Source: Suilimivivens sp964402925 (GTDB taxonomy: Bacteria > Bacillota > Clostridia > Lachnospirales > Lachnospiraceae). From it: DNA of 64,000 nucleotides. Under the pieces are notes generated by a model. That model made no database searches. It was not told where the DNA came from and saw nothing but the letters and a program-made list of their open reading frames with translations. Numbering within the stretch: position 1 is the first letter of the stretch; each line of letters starts with the position of its first letter. A program made the translations under genes and the position numbers. Below, piece after piece: positions 25,627 to 34,931 of this stretch. The stretch lies in contig CAYOED010000006.1 of assembly GCA_964402925.1 (NCBI GenBank), forward strand, positions 12,728 to 76,727, in the 5' to 3' direction.

Positions 25627-25896
25627 CTATTTTTGATACCCTTCCTTCATTCTTACTTTAATAGCATACTTGATTTCTTCATTATATATGATATTATGAT
25701 TTTTTATTTTTTCCAGCAAAACCTCATCAAGGCCTGTCTTTACCAGCTGCAGATGTTTTTTCCGCTTCTTCTTGGGATGATCCAGTTTTCTGATATCCCC
25801 GTCCACCAGATAGGCAAAATCCCTATCCTCACGAATAATGATATACATCTGCCCTTTATCGTGTCCTGCCTTGGATATGGCAAACATTCCTGTCAT
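25627..25896 (-). CDS. KOW-domain RNA-binding protein of the ribosomal cluster
   Basis: 89 residues. The N-terminal half (GMFAISKAGHDKGQMYIIIRE) is a KOW-like fold related to ribosomal L14e/L27e; a basic stretch HPKKKRKKHLQLV follows. ATG at 25896 has GGAGG upstream. Genes like this between map and infA are frequent in Clostridia. The function is not established. Confidence 0.85.
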   Translation of the reverse strand: MTGMFAISKAGHDKGQMYIIIREDRDFAYLVDGDIRKLDHPKKKRKKHLQLVKTGLDEVLLEKIKNHNIIYNEEIKYAIKVRMKEGYQK

Positions 25897-25921
25897 ACTT
25901 TCCTCCATTTTGCAGCAGACT

Positions 25922-26686
25922 TTAGGCTCCTTCCGGCAAAAGCGTAAGGATTTCCGGCTCTCCATCCGTGATGAGCACCGTATTTTCATAATGTGCCGAA
26001 AGGGATCCATCCTCCGTTACAACCGTCCAGTCATCATCCAGCCATTCCACGTAACAACTGCCCATATTGATCATCGGCTCTATCGCCAATGTCATCCCGG
26101 CACGAAGCTTAATTCCTCTGCGCCACTGTCTGAAGTTGGGTATCTGGGGTTCTTCATGAAGACTTGTGCCGATTCCATGTCCCACCAGATCCCTTACGAT
26201 TCCATAACCGAACCTACTGCAATACGCGTCAATGGCATTTGATATATCGTGCAGATGACAGCCTGCTCTGGCATATTTGATTCCTTCAAAAAAACTCTGT
26301 CTGGTAACCTCAATCAGTTTTGCTGCCTGTGCACTCACCTTTCCTACCGGATAGGTACGTGCCGCATCAGAATGATACCCTTTATAGATAAGTCCCGCAT
26401 CCAGACTGACGATGTCGCCTTCCATAAGGATTCTCTCTTTGGATGGAATGCCATGAACCACTTCGTCATTCACAGAAACACATATGGATGCCGGATAGCC
26501 ATTATAGTTCAGGAAATTAGGTACGCATCCATAGCTGCGGATCAGTTTTTCCCCTAAAGCGTCAATTTCCCAAGTGGATATTCCCGGTTTTATTGCTTCT
26601 CCAAGTTCTGCGTGGACCTTAGCAAGAATTCTGCAAGATTCACGCATAAGCTCAATTTCTCTTTCCGATTTAATCGTTACAGCCAT
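25922..26686 (-). CDS. map: Methionine aminopeptidase, type I
   Basis: 254 residues, no zinc-finger extension. The five metal ligands are visible in SLDAGLIYKGYHSDAART, GHGIGTSLHEEP, AIEPMI and VVTEDGSLSAHYE. It removes the initiator methionine from new proteins. It lies 16 bases after adk. Confidence 0.97.
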   Translation of the reverse strand: MAVTIKSEREIELMRESCRILAKVHAELGEAIKPGISTWEIDALGEKLIRSYGCVPNFLNYNGYPASICVSVNDEVVHGIPSKERILMEGDIVSLDAGLIYKGYHSDAARTYPVGKVSAQAAKLIEVTRQSFFEGIKYARAGCHLHDISNAIDAYCSRFGYGIVRDLVGHGIGTSLHEEPQIPNFRQWRRGIKLRAGMTLAIEPMINMGSCYVEWLDDDWTVVTEDGSLSAHYENTVLITDGEPEILTLLPEGA

Positions 26687-26702
26687 TTGAGATCCTTGCC
26701 TT

Positions 26703-27344
26703 TCAACCTAAAATAGACTCGATTGCTGAAAATACATCTTTCATGTCTACCGTTCCGTCTACGGTCTTTAAAATGCCCTTGGCACTGTAAAATTCAATCA
26801 ATGGCTGGGTCTGCTTGTGATATACATCCAGGCGGTTTCCAACTGTTTCCGGCTTATCATCATCACGAAGAACCAGTTCCTTTCCGCAAGTATCACAGAT
26901 ACCTTCTTTTTTCGGCGGAATATGTTCTATATGATAAGTAGCGCCGCAGCTTAAGCAGGCACGTCTGCCACCCATTCTTCTGATAATGTTTTCATCCGGC
27001 ACGTCTACATTGATTGCATAATCAATTTTATCATTTATCTCAGATAGCGCCTTGTCAAGAACCTGCGCCTGAGGAATCGTTCTTGGAAATCCGTCCAGCA
27101 CATATCCATTCTTACAGTCATCCTGTGCGACTCTGTCAAGAAGAATCTTCACAGTCAACTCATCAGGTACCAAAAGTCCCTGATCCATGTACTTTTTTGC
27201 CTCCATTCCAAGTTCAGTACCGTTTTTGATATTGGCTCTGAAAATATCGCCTGTGGAAATATGAGGAACATTATATTTATCCGCAATCATTTTTGCCTGT
27301 GTGCCTTTGCCTGCACCAGGCGCACCTAACATAATTATTTTCAT
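26703..27344 (-). CDS. adk: Adenylate kinase, zinc-lid type
   Basis: 213 residues. P loop GAPGAGKGTQA, NMP site DELT and DGFPRT, and a LID with C-x-x-C (CLSCGATYH) and C-x-x-C (CDTCG), which binds zinc in Gram-positive enzymes. It interconverts AMP, ADP and ATP. ATG at 27344 is used because upstream codons do not belong to the fold; the ribosome binding site (AAAGG) is rather far. Confidence 0.97.
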   Translation of the reverse strand: MKIIMLGAPGAGKGTQAKMIADKYNVPHISTGDIFRANIKNGTELGMEAKKYMDQGLLVPDELTVKILLDRVAQDDCKNGYVLDGFPRTIPQAQVLDKALSEINDKIDYAINVDVPDENIIRRMGGRRACLSCGATYHIEHIPPKKEGICDTCGKELVLRDDDKPETVGNRLDVYHKQTQPLIEFYSAKGILKTVDGTVDMKDVFSAIESILG

Positions 27345-27386
27345 TATTATACGATAACCTTTCACAATTTTCTCTCATGCTAATAT

Positions 27387-27438
27387 AGAGGCAAAAGAAA
27401 AGCTGTGCTTTACGCGTCCAAACTTTTCTTTAACCTCT
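27387..27438 (-). other. Hairpin between secY and adk
   Basis: On the minus strand AGAGG-AAGAAAAG pairs with CTTTTCTT-CCTCT around a 20-base loop. No T run follows, so it may be an RNA processing or attenuation site rather than a terminator. Confidence 0.5.
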
Positions 27439-27463
27439 AATTTATTTAATACCAAATGACTCT

Positions 27464-28777
27464 CTAGTCATTTAAAAAACCTTTGTAATTACGTACCAAC
27501 ATCTGTGATTCAATCTGCTTGATTGTCTCGAGAAGCACGCTGACAATAATAATCAGACTGGTTCCTCCGAAAGAAACCGATGCGCCGAATATACCATTAA
27601 ACAAAAACGGAACAATGCACACAATCGTAAGACCTACTGCACCTATGAAGATAATGTAATTCAAAATTTTCGTCAAATATTCACTAGTAGGCTTGCCCGG
27701 TCTGATTCCCGGAATAAATCCACCCTGCTTTTTCATGTTCTCTGCAATCTCTATTGGATTGAACGTAATAGAAGTATAAAAATAAGCAAAGAAGATAACC
27801 AATGCAATATATACAACCAGCCCGATGGAATAAACAGGTTCTGAAGGTTTACACCAGTTACCAGAATTTAATCCTCGCAGAATCTGTCCCCACACACCGC
27901 CTCCATTATATTTTAAAAAGCTGCTGACAATGATTGGCAGCTGCATCAGAGATGATGCAAAAATAATGGGAATAACACCGGCAGTGTTAATTTTTAAAGG
28001 AATGGAAGAGGTCTGACCTCCTACCATTTTTCTTCCCTGGACTTTTTTAGCATACTGAACCGGAATTTTGCGGACACCATCATTTAAGATTATAACCATG
28101 ACGATCATTGCCAGAATAATGGCTAAAATAATAATTGCCGCTACCGCTCCCACTGCAATTGCCTTGCCGAATACGAACTGTTCAAACAACTGCTTAATGT
28201 CCTGAGGAATTCTGGAAATAATATTGATAATCAGAACAATAGAAATACCATTTCCTACGCCCTTCTCCGTAATCCGCTCACCTACCCACATAAGGAATGC
28301 ACTGCCGGCGGTAAGCGCCGTAATGACAGTGATTACGCTGAGCACATTCTTATCCTTGAGCATGTTTCCATTCCAAAATGCAATTGCCATTGCAGAAGCT
28401 TCAATCAGTGCAAGTGCCACCGTCACATAACGGGTAATGGAAGCAATCTTCTTTCTCCCATCTTCGCCTTCCTTCTGCATTTCTTCCAACTTCGGAATTG
28501 CAATCGTGAGCAGCTGCATAATAATGGATGAGGTAATATATGGCGTAATATTCAAAGCCAGAATGGACATTTTTTCAAATGATCCGCCTGTAAATGCATT
28601 GAAAAAGCTGAAATCCTCTCCCATATTATTATTGAACCAGTTTGAAAACTCCTCTATTTTTACACCCGGCACAGGCAGCTGTGATCCAAGACGAATCACA
28701 ACCAGCATGCCTAATGTAAATAATAGCTTATTTCTAATCTCTTTGATTTTTAAAGCGTTTTTTAAGGTTGTAAACAT
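27464..28777 (-). CDS. secY: Protein translocase subunit SecY
   Basis: 437 residues with ten membrane helices, family hallmarks LGMLVVIRLGSQLPVPGV, GGSFEKMSILALNITPYI and FNPIEIAENMKKQGGFIPGIRPG. It forms the channel for secreted and membrane proteins with SecE and SecG. Its ribosome binding site lies within the last codons of rplO, two bases away, so the genes are coupled. Confidence 0.98.
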   Translation of the reverse strand: MFTTLKNALKIKEIRNKLLFTLGMLVVIRLGSQLPVPGVKIEEFSNWFNNNMGEDFSFFNAFTGGSFEKMSILALNITPYITSSIIMQLLTIAIPKLEEMQKEGEDGRKKIASITRYVTVALALIEASAMAIAFWNGNMLKDKNVLSVITVITALTAGSAFLMWVGERITEKGVGNGISIVLIINIISRIPQDIKQLFEQFVFGKAIAVGAVAAIIILAIILAMIVMVIILNDGVRKIPVQYAKKVQGRKMVGGQTSSIPLKINTAGVIPIIFASSLMQLPIIVSSFLKYNGGGVWGQILRGLNSGNWCKPSEPVYSIGLVVYIALVIFFAYFYTSITFNPIEIAENMKKQGGFIPGIRPGKPTSEYLTKILNYIIFIGAVGLTIVCIVPFLFNGIFGASVSFGGTSLIIIVSVLLETIKQIESQMLVRNYKGFLND

Positions 28778-28778
28778 A

Positions 28779-29228
28779 TTACATCACCTCTGCAGTTCCA
28801 CCAGCAGCTTCAATTTTTTCTTTTGCGGATGCACTGAAAGCATTTGCCTTTACTGTAAGCTTCTTGGTAATTTCTCCGTTTCCGAGGATCTTAACGCCAT
28901 CCTTAGGATTTTTAACGATGCCGCTCTCCATTAATGCTTCTACGTCTACTACAGCGCCGTCTTCAAATCTGTCGTTCAATACAGCTAAATTGATACCAAC
29001 GATTTCCTTTGAACTTGGGCAGGTAAAGCCTCTCTTAGGAATTCTTCTGTATAAAGGCATCTGACCACCTTCAAAGCCCGGTCTGGGTGCTCCTGAACGA
29101 GCCTTCTGACCCTTGTGTCCTTTACCGGCTGTCTTGCCATTTCCTGAACCGTGTCCACGACCTCTTCTAAAATTATCACTATGCTTAGAACCTTCAGCAG
29201 GTCTTAAATTTGATAATTCAATACTCAA
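28779..29228 (-). CDS. rplO: Ribosomal protein L15
   Basis: 149 residues starting at a TTG (SIELSNLRPAEGS); AAGGAGG lies eight bases before it. The glycine-rich stretch RRGRGHGSGNGKTAGKGHKG and the C-terminal fold are normal. Confidence 0.96.
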   Translation of the reverse strand: MSIELSNLRPAEGSKHSDNFRRGRGHGSGNGKTAGKGHKGQKARSGAPRPGFEGGQMPLYRRIPKRGFTCPSSKEIVGINLAVLNDRFEDGAVVDVEALMESGIVKNPKDGVKILGNGEITKKLTVKANAFSASAKEKIEAAGGTAEVM

Positions 29229-29250
29229 TGCTGACACCTCCTTATCTTTA

Positions 29251-29439
29251 TTAAACTTCTTCTACTTTAACTAAATGCCTGATCTGCTGAATCTGACCTC
29301 TTGTAGCTGCATTATCGGGCAGTACAATTGATTTATTCAGCTTTCTAAGTCCCATAGAATTAACGGTAGCTTTATGCTTGGGAACTGCTCCGATAGGAGA
29401 CTTTACTAAAGTGATCTTCAACATTTTCTGCTCTGCCAT
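29251..29439 (-). CDS. rpmD: Ribosomal protein L30
   Basis: 62 residues: LKITLVKSPIGAVPKHKATV, GLRKLNKSIVLPDN and IRHLVKVEEV, full length for the bacterial form. Confidence 0.97.
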   Translation of the reverse strand: MAEQKMLKITLVKSPIGAVPKHKATVNSMGLRKLNKSIVLPDNAATRGQIQQIRHLVKVEEV

Positions 29440-29453
29440 CTTATCGTTCCCTC

Positions 29454-29963
29454 CTATGCCATAATTTCTTCTACAGATTTTCCACGCTTCTTAGCTACTT
29501 CCTCAGGTGTCTTAAGCGCATTTAAACCTGCAATCGTTGCAAGTACAACATTCTGCTTATTGTTGGATCCTAATGATTTTGTACGGATATTTTTGATACC
29601 TGCAAGTTCACAGACAACACGGGCAGGACCACCAGCGATGATACCTGTACCTTCGGGAGCCTTCTTTAAAAGAACGGAAGCGGAACCGAATTTCCCTGTA
29701 AAATCATGTGTAATACTCTTATTGTCATCAATTGCTACAGAAACCATGTTTTTGATAGCATCCTCTTTACCTTTACGGATTGCCTCGGGAATTTCTGTTG
29801 CCTTACCAAGACCAGCGCCTACATGACCATTCATGTCTCCAACTACTACCAGGGCTGTAAAACGCATGTTACGACCGCCCTTAACAACCTTGGTTACTCG
29901 CTTGATGGAAACTACTTTTTCTGTTAACTCCATGCCGCTGACATCGATAATTGTATGTCTCAT
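29454..29963 (-). CDS. rpsE: Ribosomal protein S5
   Basis: 169 residues: KVVSIKRVTKVVKGGRNM in the RNA-binding part, GHVGAGLGKATEIPEAI, and GGPARVVCELAGI. GGGAG precedes the ATG. S5 works in decoding accuracy. Confidence 0.98.
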   Translation of the reverse strand: MRHTIIDVSGMELTEKVVSIKRVTKVVKGGRNMRFTALVVVGDMNGHVGAGLGKATEIPEAIRKGKEDAIKNMVSVAIDDNKSITHDFTGKFGSASVLLKKAPEGTGIIAGGPARVVCELAGIKNIRTKSLGSNNKQNVVLATIAGLNALKTPEEVAKKRGKSVEEIMA

Positions 29964-29980
29964 GTTAAGTTTCTCCCTTC

Positions 29981-30349
29981 CTAGAATTTAAGACCAGCTT
30001 CTCTGGCTGCATCAGCTAATGCTGCAATCTTCCCCTGGTATATAAAGCCGCCTCTATCAAAGACTACGGTATCAATACCTTTTTCAATTGCTCTCTTGGC
30101 AATAACTGTTCCCAAATATGCTGCTGCATCAACGTTATTGGTTTTTTCCAGCTGTGCTTTTACTTCTTTTTCAACAGTAGAAGCTGCAACTAAAGTATTT
30201 CCAACTGTATCGTCAATAATTTGAGCATACATATGATTATTGCTTCTGAATACTGCAAGACGAGGTCTTTCAGCTGTACCGCTAAAACGGTTACGTATTT
30301 TCATGTGCTTTTTAACACGAACTTTTTGTCTTGACTCTTTACTAACCAT
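29981..30349 (-). CDS. rplR: Ribosomal protein L18
   Basis: 122 residues: RNRFSGTAERPRLAVFRSN, YAQIIDD and FDRGGFIYQGKIAALADAAR. It binds 5S rRNA. Confidence 0.98.
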   Translation of the reverse strand: MVSKESRQKVRVKKHMKIRNRFSGTAERPRLAVFRSNNHMYAQIIDDTVGNTLVAASTVEKEVKAQLEKTNNVDAAAYLGTVIAKRAIEKGIDTVVFDRGGFIYQGKIAALADAAREAGLKF

Positions 30350-30366
30350 CTTTACACTCTCCTTAT

Positions 30367-30909
30367 CTATTTCTTACCAGTCTTACCAACTTTACGTCTG
30401 ATTGTTTCATCAGCATACTTGATACCTTTACCCTTGTAAGGCTCCGGTCTTCTCTTATCTCTGATTTCAGCTGCGAATTGGCCAACTTTTTCTTTGTCAA
30501 TACCCTTAACGATAATGATGTTCTGACCTTCAAGTACTGTCTCAATACCTTCAGGGTCAATCATCTCAACAGGGTGAGAATATCCTAAAGATAAGGTTAA
30601 CTTGTTGCCGGATTTGGCTGCTCTGTAACCAACACCATTTACTTCCAGTTTCTTCTCATATCCGTTCGTAACACCTACAACCATATTGTTGATCAGGGTT
30701 CTAGTAAGACCATGTAAAGACTTCATTTTCTTTAAATCATTAGGTCTGGAAACAATCACCTCTGTTCCTTCTACCTTGATTTCCATTTCAGCCGGAAGCA
30801 CTCTTTCCAGTGTTCCTTTAGGACCTTTTACAGTCACTTTGTTATTTTCTGCAATCTCTACAGTAACGCCTGCAGGAATCGCGATTGGCATTCTTCCTAT
30901 ACGTGACAT
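30367..30909 (-). CDS. rplF: Ribosomal protein L6
   Basis: 180 residues: MSRIGRMPIAIPAGV at the start and RDKRRPEPYKGKGIKYADE at the end, with two related RNA-binding domains between. GGAGG precedes the ATG. Confidence 0.98.
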   Translation of the reverse strand: MSRIGRMPIAIPAGVTVEIAENNKVTVKGPKGTLERVLPAEMEIKVEGTEVIVSRPNDLKKMKSLHGLTRTLINNMVVGVTNGYEKKLEVNGVGYRAAKSGNKLTLSLGYSHPVEMIDPEGIETVLEGQNIIIVKGIDKEKVGQFAAEIRDKRRPEPYKGKGIKYADETIRRKVGKTGKK

Positions 30910-30973
30910 GCCCGTACCTCCTATAATATTTGTTATAACTTAATAGTTTCAAACTCGAAAACTGCCGGCGTGC

Positions 30974-31375
30974 TTACCATACGTAAGCGAGCACTTCGCC
31001 GCCTACCTGAAGTTCTCTTGCCTTCTTATCGGTTACAACTCCCTGGTTCGTGGAAATGATTGCAATTCCAAGTCCGCCAAGTACTCTGGGGAGTTCTTCC
31101 TTACCGGCGTAGATACGAAGACCCGGCTTGGAAATTCTCTTTAATCCATTGATAATCTTATCGTTCCTGTCTGCACCATACTTCAAAGTGATGCGGATTG
31201 TCTTGAAGCTTCCTTCATCAATCAGATCATATTTCTTAATATAGCCTTCTTCCAGAAGAATATCTGCAATAGCCAGTTTCATTTTGGAAGAGGGAACATC
31301 TACTGTATCATGTTTTGCAGTATTTGCATTACGGATTCTTGTAAGCATATCTGCAATAGGATCACTCATTGTCAT
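30974..31375 (-). CDS. rpsH: Ribosomal protein S8
   Basis: 133 residues: SDPIADMLTRIRNAN, SKPGLRIYAG and GIAIISTNQGVVTDKKAR. S8 is the usual repressor of the spc operon in other bacteria. AGGAGG precedes the ATG. Confidence 0.98.
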   Translation of the reverse strand: MTMSDPIADMLTRIRNANTAKHDTVDVPSSKMKLAIADILLEEGYIKKYDLIDEGSFKTIRITLKYGADRNDKIINGLKRISKPGLRIYAGKEELPRVLGGLGIAIISTNQGVVTDKKARELQVGGEVLAYVW

Positions 31376-31406
31376 TTTATTTCCTCCTATATGAATTTCA
31401 ATAAAC

Positions 31407-31592
31407 CTACCAACTAGCTTTCTTTACACCGGGGATCTGACCCTTGTAAGCTAATTCACGGAAGCAAATTCTGCAGATTCCGTATTTTCTAAGAACAGCG
31501 TGCGGACGTCCACAAACTCTGCAGCGGGTATACGCTCTGGTGGAGAATTTCGGTTTGCGCTGCTGTTTAATCTTCATTGATGTTTTAGCCAT
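31407..31592 (-). CDS. rpsN: Ribosomal protein S14, type Z
   Basis: 61 residues with both C-x-x-C pairs (CRVCGRPH and CRICF), so this is the short zinc-binding form (also called rpsZ). The end GQIPGVKKASW is typical. Confidence 0.97.
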   Translation of the reverse strand: MAKTSMKIKQQRKPKFSTRAYTRCRVCGRPHAVLRKYGICRICFRELAYKGQIPGVKKASW

Positions 31593-31606
31593 GAATTTAC
31601 CTCCTT

Positions 31607-32146
31607 CTATTTAGCAAATGGCATATTAAACAATCTTAATAATTCACGTGCTTCTTCATCTGTCTTTGCTGTTGTGACAAAGATGACATCCATTCCTCTT
31701 ACTTTATCTACCTTATCGTATTCAATTTCAGGGAAGATAAGCTGCTCTTTGATACCAAGTGAGTAATTACCTCTTCCATCAAATGAGTTAGGGTTCACAC
31801 CCCTGAAGTCACGCACACGGGGCAATGCAAGATTTACGAGACGATCCAGAAAATCATACATCTTCTCCCCACGTAAGGTAACTTTACATCCGATTGCCAT
31901 ACCTTCTCTGATCTTGAAGTTAGCAACGGACTTTTTAGCTTTTGTAAGTACAGCCTTCTGACCTGCGATTGTCTCAAGGTCCTTCACAGCAGATTCCAAT
32001 ACTTTCGCATTGTCTTTTGCTTCGCCAACACCCATGTTGATAACAATCTTGTCAAGCTTCGGTACTTCCATAACATTCTTATATCCGAACTTTTTGATCA
32101 TAGCATCTACGATCTCGTCATTATACATCGTTTTAAGTCTGCTCAC
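31607..32146 (-). CDS. rplE: Ribosomal protein L5
   Basis: 179 residues: NVMEVPKLDKIVINMGVGEA, TLRGEKMYDFLDRLVNLALP and RDFRGVNPNSFDGRGNY. It binds 5S rRNA and P-site tRNA. Confidence 0.98.
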   Translation of the reverse strand: MSRLKTMYNDEIVDAMIKKFGYKNVMEVPKLDKIVINMGVGEAKDNAKVLESAVKDLETIAGQKAVLTKAKKSVANFKIREGMAIGCKVTLRGEKMYDFLDRLVNLALPRVRDFRGVNPNSFDGRGNYSLGIKEQLIFPEIEYDKVDKVRGMDVIFVTTAKTDEEARELLRLFNMPFAK

Positions 32147-32170
32147 GCTTCCAGTTCTCCTTTCCTAGAA

Positions 32171-32482
32171 TTAATCAATCACTTCGCCTGTTGATTTTGC
32201 AAAACGTACTTTCTTGTCGTTTTCAAATTTGAAACCAACTCTTGTTGTCTGTCCCTTGTGGACATACATTACGTTTGAGATATCAATGGGCGCTTCTTTT
32301 TGAATAATTCCGCCATTCTGGTTCGCTGCTGAAGGTTTTGTATGTTTTGTAACCATGTTGGCGCCCTCTACGATAACCTTGTGGTTTTTAGCGTCAACAG
32401 ACATTACCTTTCCTTCTGTTCCTTTATCTTTGCCGGCGATTACTTTAACGGTATCGCCTTTTTTAATTTTTAAAGTTGCCAT
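32171..32482 (-). CDS. rplX: Ribosomal protein L24
   Basis: 103 residues with the KOW motif KKGDTVKVIAGKDKGTEGKV. ATG at 32482 has GGAGG upstream. It starts 50S assembly. Confidence 0.97.
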   Translation of the reverse strand: MATLKIKKGDTVKVIAGKDKGTEGKVMSVDAKNHKVIVEGANMVTKHTKPSAANQNGGIIQKEAPIDISNVMYVHKGQTTRVGFKFENDKKVRFAKSTGEVID

Positions 32483-32494
32483 GCTACGCACCTC

Positions 32495-32863
32495 CTATAA
32501 TACTTCCGGAGCCAGAGAGACAATCTTCATGAACTGTTTTTCACGAAGTTCTCTTGCTACCGGTCCAAAAATACGTGTTCCTCTGGGAGTCTTATCATCT
32601 TTAATGATAACAGCAGCATTTTCATCAAATTTAATATAAGAACCATCTTTACGACGTGCGCCCTTAACGGTACGGACAACAACAGCCTTTACGACATCAC
32701 CTTTTTTTACAACGCCGCCTGGTGTTGCATCTTTAACCGTAGCAACAATCACATCACCGATACTTGCATATCTTCTTGTGGATCCACCCATTACTCTGAT
32801 GCAAAGGATTTCTTTTGCACCTGTATTGTCAGCGACTTTCAGTCTGCTTTCCTGTTGAATCAT
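32495..32863 (-). CDS. rplN: Ribosomal protein L14
   Basis: 122 residues: MIQQESRLKVADNTGAKEI at the start, FDENAAVIIKDDKTPRGTRI and the end MKIVSLAPEVL. Complete. Confidence 0.98.
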   Translation of the reverse strand: MIQQESRLKVADNTGAKEILCIRVMGGSTRRYASIGDVIVATVKDATPGGVVKKGDVVKAVVVRTVKGARRKDGSYIKFDENAAVIIKDDKTPRGTRIFGPVARELREKQFMKIVSLAPEVL

Positions 32864-32887
32864 GCCAATTCTCCTTCCAAAATATTC

Positions 32888-33145
32888 CTATTTAGCTTTT
32901 TCTACGATTTCTACAAGTCTCCATCTCTTATCTTTGGATAAAGGTCTTGTTTCCATCACTTTAACGGTATCACCGATGCCGCACTCGTTGTTTTCGTCAT
33001 GCGCTTTTAACTTGTAAGTATTCTTAACGACTTTTTTGTAAAGCGGATGTTTCACATGTTCTTCGATTGCAACAACGATTGTTTTATCCATTTTATCACT
33101 GATAACTTTACCGGTACGTGTTTTTCTTAAATTTCTTTCTGCCAC
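32888..33145 (-). CDS. rpsQ: Ribosomal protein S17
   Basis: 85 residues, OB fold: RKTRTGKVISDKMDKTIVVA and ETRPLSKDKRWRLVEIVE. Complete. Confidence 0.98.
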   Translation of the reverse strand: MAERNLRKTRTGKVISDKMDKTIVVAIEEHVKHPLYKKVVKNTYKLKAHDENNECGIGDTVKVMETRPLSKDKRWRLVEIVEKAK

Positions 33146-33195
33146 GACTTTTTGTCTCCTTTCTTCGACATTCCTGCAACTTGATCTTTAAGGTC

Positions 33196-33402
33196 TTATG
33201 CCTCTTTCTGTTTCTGTGTAATCACTGTCTGAATTCTTGCGATATTTCTTCTGACTTCTTTAATTCTTGCGGTATTATCCAGCTGATTCGTTGCATTCTG
33301 GAATCTCAAATTGAAAAGTTCTTTCTTAGCTGCCACTAAATCCTCAGCCAGCGCTGCAGCTGATTTTGCCTGTAAATCTTCTACATACTTGTTAGTTTTC
33401 AT
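33196..33402 (-). CDS. rpmC: Ribosomal protein L29
   Basis: 68 residues, two helices: LVAAKKELFNLRFQNATNQL and IKEVRRNIARIQTVI. The ATG at 33402 lies inside the last codons of rplP (11-base overlap) behind GGAGG. Confidence 0.97.
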   Translation of the reverse strand: MKTNKYVEDLQAKSAAALAEDLVAAKKELFNLRFQNATNQLDNTARIKEVRRNIARIQTVITQKQKEA

Positions 33403-33829
33403 TTGATGCACCACCTTCCAAGTCTGCCTTAGAAACGATCTTGCATTTGCAAGGAAGCTTATGTGTTGCAAGACGCAACGCTTCTTTAGCGATTTCTTCG
33501 GAAACTCCTGCGATTTCAAACATAACACGTCCGGGTTTAACAACTGCTACCCAGTACTCCAGTGTACCTTTACCGGAACCCATACGTGTTTCTGCGGGTT
33601 TTGCTGTTACTGGTTTGTCAGGGAAAATCTTGATCCAGACTTTACCGCCACGCTTGATATAACGAGTCATAGCGACACGGGCTGCTTCAATCTGGTTTGA
33701 TTTAATCCAACATGGCTCTAATGCAACAATACCGTATTCACCGTAAGTAATTGTGTTGCCGCGAGTTGCTTTTCCTCTCATGGTGCCACGGAACTGTTTA
33801 CGACGTTTAACTCTTTTAGGCATTAACAT
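33392..33829 (-). CDS. rplP: Ribosomal protein L16
   Basis: 145 residues: PKRVKRRKQFRGTMRGKATRG at the start, WIKSNQIEAARVAMTRYIKR and GKGTLEYWVAVVKPGRVMFE. Its ATG shares one base with the rpsC stop (TAATG). Confidence 0.98.
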   Translation of the reverse strand: MLMPKRVKRRKQFRGTMRGKATRGNTITYGEYGIVALEPCWIKSNQIEAARVAMTRYIKRGGKVWIKIFPDKPVTAKPAETRMGSGKGTLEYWVAVVKPGRVMFEIAGVSEEIAKEALRLATHKLPCKCKIVSKADLEGGASNEN

Positions 33830-34500
33830 TATTTATCGCTCCCTTCCTGCACTGTCTTTTCTTCATTCTTCTTGGTAGGAAGTACTTCACCCTTGTAGAT
33901 CCATACTTTTACACCTACTTTACCATAGGTTGTATCAGCTTCAGCGAATCCATATTCGATATCAGCACGGAGTGTCTGAAGAGGAATCGTACCTTCGCTG
34001 TAGAACTCTGTACGAGCCATATCCGCACCGCCAAGACGTCCGGAAACAGATGTCTTGATACCGAGTGCGCCTGCTTTCATGGTTCTTCCCATGCAGGACT
34101 TCATAGCACGTCTGAAGGAAACACGATTTTCAAGCTGCTGTGCGATATTTTCTGCAACAAGCTGTGCATCCTTGTCAGGTCTCTTGATTTCTTTAATGTC
34201 TACCAGTACTTTCTTTCCTGTCATCTTGGAAAGTTCTTTCTTGGTCACTTCGATTTCAGCACCGCCCTTACCGATTACGACACCGGGCTTAGCTGTATAA
34301 ATGATAACTTTTACTCTGTCGGAAGCTCTTTCGATTTCAATCTTGGAAACTCCGGCACTGTATAATTTCTTTTTCAGGAATTTTCTGATGTCATAGTCTT
34401 CTACAAGAAAATCAGAAAAATCTGCTTCTGCGTACCATTTAGAATCCCAATCCTTAATAATACCGACTCTTAAGCCGTGAGGATTAACTTTCTGTCCCAT
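33829..34500 (-). CDS. rpsC: Ribosomal protein S3
   Basis: 223 residues: GQKVNPHGLRVGIIKDWDSK, a KH domain with PGVVIGKGGAEIE, and ISGRLGG-type motif SVSGRLGGADMARTE. Complete. Confidence 0.98.
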   Translation of the reverse strand: MGQKVNPHGLRVGIIKDWDSKWYAEADFSDFLVEDYDIRKFLKKKLYSAGVSKIEIERASDRVKVIIYTAKPGVVIGKGGAEIEVTKKELSKMTGKKVLVDIKEIKRPDKDAQLVAENIAQQLENRVSFRRAMKSCMGRTMKAGALGIKTSVSGRLGGADMARTEFYSEGTIPLQTLRADIEYGFAEADTTYGKVGVKVWIYKGEVLPTKKNEEKTVQEGSDK

Positions 34501-34515
34501 AAAATTTCTCTCCTC

Positions 34516-34920
34516 CTATCTTTCATCCAGCACAATTGTAATGTGGCTCATTCTCTTTTCGATTCTGTAAGCTCTTCCCTGTGCTCTCGGTCTTACTCTT
34601 TTCATTGTAGGTCCTTTGTTTGCATAACATTCTGCAACGTAAAGGTGCTCCGGATTCGGATACTTTGTAGGGTCCTGGCTGTACAAATATTCAGCATTTG
34701 CACGGGCAGACTCTAATAATTTCTTGATGATGCTGGAAGCATATCTGGGATTGTATTCAAGAATACCCAGTGCAGTTTCCACATCTTTGCCTCTGATGGC
34801 ATCTAATACGAAACATGCTTTCTGAACAGACACTCTTGCGTAAGATAACTTAGCTGAAGGTCTTGTATCTTTCTGCGCATTTCTCTCTCTTTTAATTTGG
34901 GATCTATGTCCTTTTGCCAT
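34516..34920 (-). CDS. rplV: Ribosomal protein L22
   Basis: 134 residues: SYARVSVQKACFVLDAIRG and the exit-tunnel loop with GPTMKRVRPRAQGRAYRI. The N-terminal extension KGHRSQIKRERNAQK is basic. Confidence 0.98.
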   Translation of the reverse strand: MAKGHRSQIKRERNAQKDTRPSAKLSYARVSVQKACFVLDAIRGKDVETALGILEYNPRYASSIIKKLLESARANAEYLYSQDPTKYPNPEHLYVAECYANKGPTMKRVRPRAQGRAYRIEKRMSHITIVLDER

Positions 34921-34931
34921 GATGAAACCTC